Assembly: GCA_007117175.1 (NCBI GenBank) | Contig: SKGZ01000077.1 | Span: forward strand, 1 to 13,299 | Length of the DNA stretch: 13,299 nucleotides | Reading direction: 5' to 3' | Source of the DNA: Bacteriovoracales bacterium | Lineage (GTDB): Bacteria; Bdellovibrionota; Bacteriovoracia; Bacteriovoracales; Bacteriovoracaceae | Shown: one piece after another, positions 6,751 to 13,299 of the stretch | How positions within the stretch are numbered: the first letter of the stretch is position 1 | Layout: each line of letters starts with the position of its first letter | Notes under the pieces: generated by a model | What the model saw: only the letters and a program-made list of their open reading frames with translations | The model's database searches: none | What the model was told of the DNA's origin: nothing | Program-made: the position numbers and the translations under genes

Positions 6751-7762
6751 TTATCTGACAAGGCTTGTTTCCAAGCTTTGGGCATTCGTTTATAGAACTC
6801 GCAGAAACCTTTATTCTCGAGGTTTATTGATTTCTCATCGCTATGAGATACCAGTTATTTCAGTTGGTAATTTAACATTTGGAGGGACAGGTAAAACACC
6901 TGTTGTGATTTTCTTGGCCAAGTACTTTAATCAAAAGCATCTACCAGTAGCTATTTTAACAAGAGGCTACAGAGGCAAACGTGAGAAAACTGGAGGAGTG
7001 ATTCACGCAAATCAAGCCAAGTTTTGTAATGGTAATGAATATGGTGATGAACCTGCTATGATTGCCCAATCACTCACAAAGGGAGCAGTCATTGTTGGCA
7101 AAAATCGTCATGATAATTTTGTTCGCTATGCTAAGAAAGTTAGGCCAGAAGTATTAATCTTAGATGATGGTTTTCAACATTTAAAGATTGCGCGAGACTT
7201 AGATATTGTTATTTTTGATGCGACTCTACCTCTTGAGCACTACTTTCCTCCCCCTATTGGCTATGCCAGAGAAGCCTTCAGTTCACTAAAGGATGCCCAG
7301 CTAATTGTTTTAAGTAAAGTGAACCAATTGAAGCAAAGAAATTTAGAACCATTGATAGATAAAATAAGAAAAGTGAATCAAACAGCACCAATTGTAGAAA
7401 TGTCCTATGAATTAGCAGACCTTTATGATTACAATGATTTTTTCTCAAGCACTTATCCTAAAAAAGCTTTTGCCCTAGCCGCAATTGCCAATCCTGATTC
7501 ATTTTTTGACTCCTTAAGATCTAAAGGAGTGGAAATTATTGAAAGTTTTTCTTTTCTTGATCATTATTCTTTTAAAATGAGTGATTTAAAACCCATTTTA
7601 GATCGAGCAAAGAAGGAGAACGTTCCTCTACTCTGTACTGAAAAGGATATGGCCAAAATTAAACAACTCGTTCAGTCGGACTTTGTATTTTACCCCAAGT
7701 TACAAGTCAAATTTTCAGATCCTCAATTAGTTAAAAAATTACTAGATGAGCTATTAGTTTAA
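6737..7762 (+). CDS. lpxK: LpxK, tetraacyldisaccharide 4'-kinase
   Basis: Membrane-associated P-loop kinase that adds the 4'-phosphate to the tetraacyl disaccharide, giving lipid IVA. The protein is 341 aa, normal length. An N-terminal basic/hydrophobic helix (about 1-30) likely anchors it. The Walker A motif is SVGNLTFGGTGKTP (42-55). NEYGDEPAMIA (100-110) contains the conserved GDEP aspartate, and DDGFQHLKIARDLDIV (143-158) is the hallmark second motif. FLDHYSF (273-279) and TEKDMAKIK (301-309) are the conserved C-terminal blocks. All catalytic motifs look intact. The start inside lpxB has GGAGAG about 10 bases upstream. No transporter (msbA) or Kdo transferase gene lies beside it here. It is the last gene of the tight envelope cluster, and no terminator is visible behind it. 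Confidence 0.95.
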   Translation: MRLYSYLTRLVSKLWAFVYRTRRNLYSRGLLISHRYEIPVISVGNLTFGGTGKTPVVIFLAKYFNQKHLPVAILTRGYRGKREKTGGVIHANQAKFCNGNEYGDEPAMIAQSLTKGAVIVGKNRHDNFVRYAKKVRPEVLILDDGFQHLKIARDLDIVIFDATLPLEHYFPPPIGYAREAFSSLKDAQLIVLSKVNQLKQRNLEPLIDKIRKVNQTAPIVEMSYELADLYDYNDFFSSTYPKKAFALAAIANPDSFFDSLRSKGVEIIESFSFLDHYSFKMSDLKPILDRAKKENVPLLCTEKDMAKIKQLVQSDFVFYPKLQVKFSDPQLVKKLLDELLV

Positions 7763-7779
7763 TTCTTGCTTAAAATCTC

Positions 7780-7795
7780 ATAGACTATAGTCTAT
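7780..7795 (+). repeat. Perfect 16-bp palindrome immediately before the DUF3108 gene
   Basis: ATAGACTATAGTCTAT equals its own reverse complement with no spacer, and it ends one base before the ATG at 7797. It covers a possible -10 hexamer (TATAGT, 7786-7791), so a dimeric regulator binding here would block transcription or translation initiation. As RNA it can only fold with loss of the central pairs, so a DNA operator is more natural than a hairpin. The operator role is inference; the symmetry is seen directly. Confidence 0.55.
7786..7791 (+). promoter_or_regulatory. Possible -10 element for a leaderless DUF3108 transcript
   Basis: TATAGT matches 5 of 6 bases of TATAAT and ends 5 bases before the ATG at 7797, so transcription would begin at or next to the start codon. 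There is no Shine-Dalgarno between lpxK and this ATG. The -35 region is poor: TTCTTG sits at 17-bp spacing, and TTGCTT at only 14. Confidence 0.35.
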
Positions 7796-7796
7796 T

Positions 7797-8810
7797 ATGC
7801 TAATTTATTTTTATTCTTTTATGGTACTGGTAGGCTGCACTCATTTAAGTGAGCGGCAAATGAATGCTCCTGTTAATGAACGGCCAGTTTCAGATACATC
7901 TAATCAAGCTTTAGAAGATGTTTTACAAGAGCAATATCTTGTCAGTGAATTAAAAAAACAGCAAGATCGCCCACCAGAAAAGATGAATACTGAACAAAAA
8001 GTTGATTCTTCTACCAAAAAAATTGCACTAGAAAAGAAAAAAGAGATTGTTAAAGCAGAAGAAGTACCCCTTGCATGGCAACTTTTTGATCAGAGTTGGA
8101 TTCGAGAAGGGGAGTATTTCCTTTTAAATGTGAATTATATGGGCTTACCAGCGGCGAGCTTTGCCATGGAGGTTAAACCATCAGTGATGATGAATGGCAA
8201 AGAGGTTTTTCACTTTCACGCTAGGGCCAAGTCTGCCAAGTATTATAAGTGGATTTACCATCTTGATGACATTGTAGAGTCATTTGTAGATAAAGAGTTT
8301 TTTGTACCTTTTAAGTACAAATTAATCCAAAGAGAAAAGAAAAAAGATTCTGATCGTATTGAGATATATGATCGCGAGAAGAAAATGACTTACTATCGTT
8401 ACGTTCAAGTTAAAAACAAGGTGGAGTCCAAAGATAAGCAAGATGCAGAAATACCTTTTTATTCACAAGATCTTTTTTCTAGCTATTTTTTCATGAAAGG
8501 TTTACCTCTTCACGATGGTGATCACTACCAATTTCCCGTCACTTCTAAGGCCAAAACCTGGATTCTAAGTCTTAAGGTTGAGGGACGTGAAACTTTAAAG
8601 CACTCCCTAGGAGAATTTCAGGCGATACGGCTCAAAGTGGAAACACACTATGAAGGCAATTTGGCCAAAAAAGGAACTTTTCTCTACTGGTTGTCAGATG
8701 ACGCAAAGCGCATGTTCTTGCAGTTCACAGCAGAGGTTAAAATCGGTTCGATCAAGGGGAGCCTGGCCCAATATCGTTTAGGTGATTTTCAACTCACTGA
8801 GAAAAAATAA
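7797..8810 (+). CDS. DUF3108 domain protein, probable envelope lipoprotein
   Basis: 337-aa protein of the DUF3108 family, which has no well-established biochemical role and is found beside envelope genes. The N-terminus MLIYFYSFMVLVGC ends in a lipobox-like LVGC (Cys14), but it is short and lacks the usual Lys/Arg before the hydrophobic core. An in-frame TAG at 7788 rules out a longer start. Residues about 18-92 are a Lys/Glu/Gln-rich, probably unstructured linker. The DUF3108 fold covers about 100-333. It has REGEYFLLNVNYMGLPAASF near its start and AKYYKWIYHLDDIVESFVD in the middle. GEFQAIRLKVETHYEGN and FLYWLSDDAKRMFLQFTAEVKIGSIKGSL (split as FLYWLSDD and later residues) form the closing strands. 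Thirty-four bases separate it from lpxK without a terminator, so read-through is possible. It may work in lipid or outer-membrane handling, but this is only guilt by association. Confidence 0.8.
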   Translation: MLIYFYSFMVLVGCTHLSERQMNAPVNERPVSDTSNQALEDVLQEQYLVSELKKQQDRPPEKMNTEQKVDSSTKKIALEKKKEIVKAEEVPLAWQLFDQSWIREGEYFLLNVNYMGLPAASFAMEVKPSVMMNGKEVFHFHARAKSAKYYKWIYHLDDIVESFVDKEFFVPFKYKLIQREKKKDSDRIEIYDREKKMTYYRYVQVKNKVESKDKQDAEIPFYSQDLFSSYFFMKGLPLHDGDHYQFPVTSKAKTWILSLKVEGRETLKHSLGEFQAIRLKVETHYEGNLAKKGTFLYWLSDDAKRMFLQFTAEVKIGSIKGSLAQYRLGDFQLTEKK

Positions 8811-8819
8811 AGACTTTTA

Positions 8820-8848
8820 TTGACGATTTTGCTCTACCCCTATATGTT
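8820..8848 (+). promoter_or_regulatory. Candidate sigma-70 promoter for rpsA
   Basis: TTGACG (8820-8825, 5 of 6 matches to the -35 consensus), a 17-bp spacer and TATGTT (8843-8848, 4 of 6 to the -10). An alternative -10 is TATATG at 8841 with a 15-bp spacer. Initiation would fall near 8855, leaving a leader of about 50 bases before rpsA. Confidence 0.55.
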
Positions 8849-8857
8849 GTTTGTTTA

Positions 8858-8875
8858 ACTTTCCAGTGGGAAAGT
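8858..8875 (+). promoter_or_regulatory. Leader hairpin upstream of rpsA
   Basis: ACTTTCC and GGAAAGT form a perfect 7-bp stem around the loop AGTG. It sits just after the predicted transcription start and 12 bases before the ribosome binding site. No U-tract follows, so it is not an intrinsic terminator. In enterobacteria S1 represses its own synthesis through structures in its leader; a similar role here is inference. Confidence 0.45.
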
Positions 8876-8887
8876 CATCTCAAATTG

Positions 8888-8895
8888 AAAGGTGG
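8888..8895 (+). promoter_or_regulatory. Ribosome binding site that sets the rpsA start
   Basis: AAAGGTGG lies 8 bases before the ATG at 8904. It overlaps the in-frame GTG at 8892, which is therefore unlikely to be the start. Confidence 0.75.
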
Positions 8896-8903
8896 ATCTA
8901 TTT

Positions 8904-10640
8904 ATGAGCAAAACAACTAACCAAATCCCTGATTGGGTGAAGAACTTTGATGTCACATTTACTGACATTGAGGAGCAAAAGGACAAAACTGATTTTTCGG
9001 AGTTATTTGAAAGTCAGCAGCAGAATCTCAACTTTGAAGAAGGAGAGGTTTTCAAAGGTGTCGTCGTTAATATTAATGATGACTTTGTGACTGTAGACAT
9101 TGGTTATAAGCAGGAAGGACTAGTTTATACTAAAGAATTTCGCAATTATGATGGTTCGTTAAAAGTGCAAAACGGCGACGAAATAGAAGTTTATGTTGAA
9201 AGATTAGAGTCAAATCTCGGAAACCTAGTGCTTTCTAAGGACAAAGCAGAAATTTTAAAAGCATGGGATCGCATTTCCAGTGCTTGTGACAAGGGCGAAG
9301 CAGTTGAGGGGACAGTAGTCTCTAAAGTTAAAGGCGGATTATCTGTTGATATTGGTGTGAAAGCATTTTTGCCAGGTTCACAAATTGATATTCGACCTGT
9401 GAAAAACTTGGATAAATTTCTCGGCAAGAGAATGGAGTTCAAAGTTATTAAGTTTAATAAAAAAAGAGGAAATATTGTTCTTTCTCGCAGGGCAATCTTG
9501 TCAGAAGAAAGAGGCAAATTGCGTGATGAAACCTTGACTCAAATTCAAGAAGGTATGATTGTGAAGGGGATTGTGAAAAATATCACAGACTATGGAGCTT
9601 TCATTGACCTGGGTGGGGTTGATGGTTTATTGCACATCACTGATATGTCTTGGGGAAGAGTGAAGCACCCAGGAAATCTTCTGAACGTAGGAGATGAAAT
9701 TGATGTGAAAATCCTTAAGTATGATCCAGACAAGGAAAGAGTTTCTTTGGGACTCAAACAAGTTCAAGAAAATCCTTGGGAGTCTGCCAATGATAAATAC
9801 AGAATGGGAACCAAGGTTGAGGGTGAAATTGTTTCAGTGAAAGACTATGGAATTTTTGTAGAGTTGACTGATGGAATTGAAGGTCTTGTTCATGTTAGCG
9901 AATTGAGTTGGACTCAAAAGGTGAAACTTCCTTCAAGTGATTATAATGTGGGAGATCAATTGTCCGCAGTAGTTCTGGGAGTAGACACTGAAAATAAGAG
10001 AATTTCACTTGGGGTTAAGCAATTAATGGCCAATCCATGGGAAAGTCTTGAAGACAAGTACAATCTAGGTCAAAAAGTCAAAGGCTACGTAAAAGCAGTC
10101 GTTGACTTTGGTGTTTTCGTGGACGTAGGAGAGGAAGTTGATGCTCTTATTCACGTCTCAGATATTTCTTGGACTAAGAAGAATATTGTTCCTAGTGACG
10201 AGTTTAAAGTTGGAGATGAAGTCAATGCTTGCGTGATTTCAATCGATAAGGAAAATGGAAAATTCTGCCTTGGAATTAAGCAATTAGAAGAAGATCCTTG
10301 GAAGAGGATTGATGAAAGATTGCCAGTTGGTCAGGCGGTAGAAGCTGATGTGGTGCGAGTGACTGAGTTTGGTGCCTTTGTTGAATTAGAAACTGGAGTG
10401 GAGGGAATGATTCACGTTTCTGAGCTTGCTGATGAGCGAGTTGAAAAGGCCAGCGATGTTATTCAAAAAGGTGATAAAGTCAGAGCTGTGATTATCTCAA
10501 TTGACAAAGATTCTAAGAAAATTGCACTTTCTAAAAAGCTGGCTGACTCCAATGAAAACCTGAGTAGCTATTCAGTAGAGGGAGCAGGTTCGGCTAAGCT
10601 TGGAGATAAGTTTAAAGGCATTAATATTGATAAAGATTAA
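8904..10640 (+). CDS. rpsA: Ribosomal protein S1
   Basis: S1 binds the small subunit and helps load mRNA, especially messages with weak or structured leaders. The protein is 578 aa with a 45-residue N-terminal segment and six S1 (OB-fold) repeats at about 47-113, 130-196, 214-286, 301-373, 388-460 and 475-544. Repeats 3-6 show the canonical DYGAFIDL / EGLVHVSELSW / VGDxxxAxVxxxD / RxSLGxKQ pattern. Repeats 1 and 2 are divergent, as is normal for the ribosome-binding repeats. Repeats 3, 4 and 5 end in QxxxNPW/DPW linkers (ENPWES, ANPWES, EDPWKR). A Ser/Gly-containing tail of about 30 residues closes the protein. The ATG at 8904 is preferred over GTG 8892 because of the ribosome binding site. 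It appears to be its own transcription unit, between a promoter candidate and a strong terminator. Confidence 0.96.
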   Translation: MSKTTNQIPDWVKNFDVTFTDIEEQKDKTDFSELFESQQQNLNFEEGEVFKGVVVNINDDFVTVDIGYKQEGLVYTKEFRNYDGSLKVQNGDEIEVYVERLESNLGNLVLSKDKAEILKAWDRISSACDKGEAVEGTVVSKVKGGLSVDIGVKAFLPGSQIDIRPVKNLDKFLGKRMEFKVIKFNKKRGNIVLSRRAILSEERGKLRDETLTQIQEGMIVKGIVKNITDYGAFIDLGGVDGLLHITDMSWGRVKHPGNLLNVGDEIDVKILKYDPDKERVSLGLKQVQENPWESANDKYRMGTKVEGEIVSVKDYGIFVELTDGIEGLVHVSELSWTQKVKLPSSDYNVGDQLSAVVLGVDTENKRISLGVKQLMANPWESLEDKYNLGQKVKGYVKAVVDFGVFVDVGEEVDALIHVSDISWTKKNIVPSDEFKVGDEVNACVISIDKENGKFCLGIKQLEEDPWKRIDERLPVGQAVEADVVRVTEFGAFVELETGVEGMIHVSELADERVEKASDVIQKGDKVRAVIISIDKDSKKIALSKKLADSNENLSSYSVEGAGSAKLGDKFKGINIDKD

Positions 10641-10668
10641 TACCTAGAATTCAGTGACTAAGATTAAG

Positions 10669-10699
10669 GCCTTCCTTGATTAAGGAAGGCTTTTTTTTT
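10669..10699 (+). terminator. Intrinsic terminator of rpsA
   Basis: GCCTTCCTT (10669-10677) and AAGGAAGGC (10682-10690) form a perfect 9-bp stem with the loop GATT, followed directly by nine T residues (10691-10699). It starts 28 bases after the rpsA stop and separates rpsA from clpS. Confidence 0.95.
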
Positions 10700-10713
10700 G
10701 CCTTTTGTTTCGC

Positions 10714-10719
10714 TAGAAT
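10714..10719 (+). promoter_or_regulatory. Possible -10 element for leaderless clpS transcript
   Basis: TAGAAT (5 of 6 matches to TATAAT) ends 6 bases before the clpS ATG at 10726, which places the predicted first transcribed base on or beside the start codon. No Shine-Dalgarno precedes the ATG. At 17-bp spacing the -35 would fall in the terminator T-run, a poor match to TTGACA. Confidence 0.4.
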
Positions 10720-10725
10720 ATCTTT

Positions 10726-11043
10726 ATGCGTCTTTCCAATCAAGAAGACAATGATGCTCAAACGGTCACTCAACACAAAGTAGAGCTACCCTCTCTGTAT
10801 GAAGTGATTATGCATAATGATGATTACACCACCATGGATTTCGTGATTCATGTTTTGCAAAAATTCTTTCAAAAAACAGCTGATCAGGCCCATGAAATTA
10901 TGTTGCGAGTTCACCATGATGGCCAGGCCCAATGTGGGGTTTATACTAAAGAGGTGGCTGAGGCTAAGGCCTTTAAAGTCAATAAATATAGTCGTTCAAA
11001 GGGGCATCCACTCAAATGCTCATATCAACCTTGTCAAAGTTGA
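10726..11043 (+). CDS. clpS: ClpS, N-degron adaptor for ClpAP
   Basis: Small adaptor that binds proteins with destabilising N-terminal residues (Phe, Leu, Trp, Tyr) and hands them to ClpA. The protein is 105 aa, normal length. A disordered N-terminal arm (1-20) precedes the core. The core has YEVIMHNDDYTTMDFV (25-40), holding the pocket residues Asn31 and Asp32 and the gatekeeper Met37. Next come VLQKFF, EIMLRVHHDG with His63 (equal to E. coli His66), CGVYTKEVAEAKAFKVNKY (70-88) and the terminal HPLKC strand. All N-degron pocket residues that I can place are retained, so it should be a working adaptor. It lies 82 bases after the rpsA stop, behind the terminator, and 58 bases ahead of its partner clpA. 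The lack of a Shine-Dalgarno is unusual. Confidence 0.95.
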   Translation: MRLSNQEDNDAQTVTQHKVELPSLYEVIMHNDDYTTMDFVIHVLQKFFQKTADQAHEIMLRVHHDGQAQCGVYTKEVAEAKAFKVNKYSRSKGHPLKCSYQPCQS

Positions 11044-11089
11044 AATTGTGACCATCTTAGTAAAAAGGGGTCATGAAAAGTAATCACCC

Positions 11090-11095
11090 AAGGAG
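11090..11095 (+). promoter_or_regulatory. Ribosome binding site of clpA
   Basis: AAGGAG sits 6 bases before the ATG at 11102, with good spacing. It supports this start, as does the protein N-terminus, which begins like ClpA. Confidence 0.85.
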
Positions 11096-11101
11096 CAGGC
11101 C

Positions 11102-13299
11102 ATGATTAGTCCATCATTAGAGCTTATTTTAAACCAGGCAATTAAGCTGGCCAATGAGCGCAAGCATGAATTTTTAACTCTAGAAAATGTTCTTTTGTGC
11201 ATGATGGATAATCATGAGGTCAAAGATGTGCTGGAAAGCTGCCAACTTCCATTGTCAGAGCTTCGGCAAGACCTAAAAGATTTCATGAACACGGCAGATT
11301 ATTTTTCGATCTTAACCGATGAAGAGATTCAAGAATTAGGTGAAAAACAATTTGTGAATGATCGCTTAAAGGAGATCGCAAAGGAAAATGGCATTCGCTA
11401 TCAACCGGAAATTAGTCCTGCTCTGCAGAGAGTGATTCAAAGAGCAGCTTTACATGTCCAGTCTTCTGGCAAAAAGAATATTAGTGCTTTGAACTTGTTA
11501 GTCTCAATTTTTTCAGAAAAGGAAAGTCATGCGGTCTACTTTCTTGAAAAGTATGGCCTTAATCGAATCCAAGTTGTAGAAAAAGTTGCTCATTACCCTA
11601 GTTCAGAAAAAAACTCCACAGCTTCAGCAGAAGCCAATAGCTCACAACAACCCTCCTTAGAAAAGTACGAAAAGGCCCTTAGAGAATACACTCAAGATTT
11701 AAATCAGCTTGCTCTGGATGGTCAGCTAGATCCCGTCATTGGACGAATGAATGAAATTGAAAGAGTGGTACAAATTTTATCCCGAAGAAGAAAGAATAAT
11801 CCACTCCTGGTAGGAGACGCAGGTGTTGGAAAAACTGCCATCGCAGAGGGATTAGCTCAAAGAATCGTCCAGGGGCGAGTGCCAAATAATTTACTGAATT
11901 TTAAGATCTACTCACTTGATATGGCGGCATTATTAGCCGGCACTAAATTTAGAGGAGACTTTGAGGAAAGATTAAAAATTGTATTGGAAGCCCTGAAATA
12001 TAAAAAAGGAAAAGATCAAAAGCAAAAAATCCTCTTCATTGATGAGATCCATACAATCATTGGAGCTGGTTCAACCTCAGGGGGAAGCATGGATGCCTCC
12101 AATCTATTAAAACCATCTCTGAGTCGTGGTGAATTAATGTGCATTGGATCTACAACCTATGAAGAATATCGAAAAATCTTTGAAAAAGATCAGGCCTTGA
12201 ATCGTCGATTTCAAAAAGTGGACGTTTTAGAACCCTCAGAAGACGAAACAGTGAGTATTTTGATGGGGTTGAAGAGTAAATTTGAGGACTTTCATCATGT
12301 TCGTTATTCACCGGAAGTGATTAGAGCTGCTGTTTCTCTTTCTGTGAAGCATCTCAATGAGAGAAAATTACCGGATAAGGCCATTGATGTTATTGATGAG
12401 GCAGCAGCTGCTTTAAAATTAGATCGTCAGCAGGAGCCATCAGAGCCAACTGAGATACAATTAGAGACAATTGAAAAAGTGGTGGCACAAATGGCCCGTA
12501 TCCCACAAAAATCAGTCTCAAGTAATGAGAAAAATAAGCTAAAAAATCTTAAGAGAGACTTGGAATTACTGATTTATGGTCAAAATGAAGCTATTGAGAA
12601 GGTGAGTAATGCTATGATTTTGGCAAGATCTGGTTTGCGAAATGAAAATAGACCAATTGCCTCTTTCTTATTTGCAGGCCCTACTGGTGTTGGTAAGACT
12701 GAACTAGCTAAACAATTGGCCAATACCTTGGGGATTCATTTTTATCGCATTGATATGTCTGAATTTATGGAAAAGCATTCTGTTGCTAAGCTGATTGGTT
12801 CTCCTCCAGGATATGTTGGTTTCGATCAAGGGGGCGTTTTAACTGAAACTATTAATCAAAATCCCTATTCAGTGCTCCTTTTAGATGAGATCGAGAAGGC
12901 CCATCCCGATGTTTTTAACATCTTATTGCAAGTGATGGACCATGGTTCATTAGCAGATTCGAATGGTCGTAGTGTTAACTTTAAAAATGTTGTACTGATT
13001 ATGACTAGTAATGCTGGAGCAAAGGAGTCTGAGAGTTCAAGCATAGGATTAGGTCAAAAAAGCCAAAAAATTGACGAAAGTAAGCGCGATCACGCCATTA
13101 AAAATCTATTTTCACCGGAATTTCGCAATCGCTTAGATGCAATTATTCATTTTTCTAAATTAAAGGATGAACAAGTCAATCGAGTCGTTGAAAAATTCAT
13201 CATGGAACTTGAGCATCAGCTTTTAAATCAAGGCATTGAAATTGACGTTAACCCCGATGTAATGGGCTGGTTGGCAAAAAAAGGCTTTGATGAAAAAAT
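11102..13299 (+). CDS. clpA: ClpA, AAA+ unfoldase of ClpAP, 3'-truncated by window edge
   Basis: Hexameric ATPase that unfolds substrates and feeds them into ClpP. The visible part is 732 codons with no stop before the window ends; E. coli ClpA is about 758 aa, so only a few dozen residues are missing. The N-terminal substrate/ClpS-binding domain (about 1-150, opening [19 protein letters not shown]) is joined by a Ser/Ala-rich linker (about 165-185). AAA domain 1 has Walker A GDAGVGKT (238-245) and Walker B FIDE (312-315). AAA domain 2 has Walker A GPTGVGKT (526-533), the GYVG pore loop and Walker B LLLDE (592-596). The tripeptide IGL (648-650) in SSIGLGQ is the ClpP-docking loop, so it should pair with ClpP rather than act as a ClpB-type disaggregase. 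No long middle coiled coil is present, again unlike ClpB. The pairing with clpS directly upstream fixes the identity. Confidence 0.96.
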   Translation, partial: MISPSLELILNQAIKLANERKHEFLTLENVLLCMMDNHEVKDVLESCQLPLSELRQDLKDFMNTADYFSILTDEEIQELGEKQFVNDRLKEIAKENGIRYQPEISPALQRVIQRAALHVQSSGKKNISALNLLVSIFSEKESHAVYFLEKYGLNRIQVVEKVAHYPSSEKNSTASAEANSSQQPSLEKYEKALREYTQDLNQLALDGQLDPVIGRMNEIERVVQILSRRRKNNPLLVGDAGVGKTAIAEGLAQRIVQGRVPNNLLNFKIYSLDMAALLAGTKFRGDFEERLKIVLEALKYKKGKDQKQKILFIDEIHTIIGAGSTSGGSMDASNLLKPSLSRGELMCIGSTTYEEYRKIFEKDQALNRRFQKVDVLEPSEDETVSILMGLKSKFEDFHHVRYSPEVIRAAVSLSVKHLNERKLPDKAIDVIDEAAAALKLDRQQEPSEPTEIQLETIEKVVAQMARIPQKSVSSNEKNKLKNLKRDLELLIYGQNEAIEKVSNAMILARSGLRNENRPIASFLFAGPTGVGKTELAKQLANTLGIHFYRIDMSEFMEKHSVAKLIGSPPGYVGFDQGGVLTETINQNPYSVLLLDEIEKAHPDVFNILLQVMDHGSLADSNGRSVNFKNVVLIMTSNAGAKESESSSIGLGQKSQKIDESKRDHAIKNLFSPEFRNRLDAIIHFSKLKDEQVNRVVEKFIMELEHQLLNQGIEIDVNPDVMGWLAKKGFDEK

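Noticed and set aside
8806..8821. AATAAA/TTTATT inverted repeat after the DUF3108 gene as a terminator
   Set aside because: A 6-bp stem of only A-T pairs with no U-tract overlaps the rpsA -35. It is too weak to call.
8892..8894. GTG as the rpsA start
   Set aside because: It lies inside the ribosome binding site AAAGGTGG that serves the ATG at 8904.
11048..11073. TGACC/GGTCA inverted repeat between clpS and clpA
   Set aside because: The 5-bp arms are separated by 16 bases and there is no U-tract. This could easily be chance.
1..13299. Defence system, mobile element, phage or CRISPR content
   Set aside because: Every gene is a conserved housekeeping or envelope gene on one strand with tight spacing. 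No transposase, integrase, direct-repeat array or composition shift was seen.

Overview
The window is a gene-dense block of chromosome, and every gene reads on the + strand. Its base composition is AT-rich, roughly 40% G+C by eye. Gene content and order (bamA-skp-lpxD-fabZ-lpxA-oxidoreductase-lpxB-lpxK, then rpsA, then clpS-clpA) indicate a Gram-negative bacterium with a lipid A outer membrane. Protein style and the oxidoreductase between lpxA and lpxB suggest the former deltaproteobacteria, most likely Bdellovibrionota (a Bacteriovorax/Halobacteriovorax-like relative). That placement is an inference from gene order and remembered family features, not from a search.

Bases 1-7762 form one compact envelope operon. 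It opens with a BamA lacking its N-terminus because the window starts inside the gene. It continues with the periplasmic chaperone Skp/OmpH, the acyltransferase LpxD, the dehydratase FabZ, the acyltransferase LpxA, a Gfo/Idh/MocA-type oxidoreductase, the disaccharide synthase LpxB and the 4'-kinase LpxK. Genes are separated by 0-31 bases or overlap by 1-23 bases. BamA and Skp insert and escort outer-membrane proteins. FabZ works on the hydroxyacyl-ACP pool that LpxA and LpxD draw on. LpxA, LpxD, LpxB and LpxK are four of the steps of Raetz-pathway lipid A synthesis. The oxidoreductase is the most informative non-standard member, because a gene of this class between lpxA and lpxB is the signature of UDP-2,3-diaminoglucose (GnnA-type) synthesis.

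Bases 7763-8903 hold a DUF3108-family envelope protein with a lipoprotein-like N-terminus. A perfect 16-bp palindrome lies directly before its start codon and there is no Shine-Dalgarno sequence. A 93-base gap follows, with a good promoter candidate and a leader hairpin for the next gene.

Bases 8904-10699 hold rpsA (ribosomal protein S1 with six S1 domains) and a textbook intrinsic terminator. Bases 10726-13299 hold the N-degron adaptor clpS and its AAA+ unfoldase clpA, which is cut by the window end. clpS also lacks a Shine-Dalgarno sequence and has a -10-like hexamer 6 bases before its ATG, so it and the DUF3108 gene may both be leaderless.

No stretch over 300 bases is without a gene. I saw no tRNA, rRNA, CRISPR array, insertion sequence, phage gene or defence system. 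Most of the window is conserved housekeeping DNA. Points worth a second look are the probable 3-amino lipid A chemistry, unusual residues in LpxA, LpxB, LpxD and FabZ, and the leaderless and palindrome signals.
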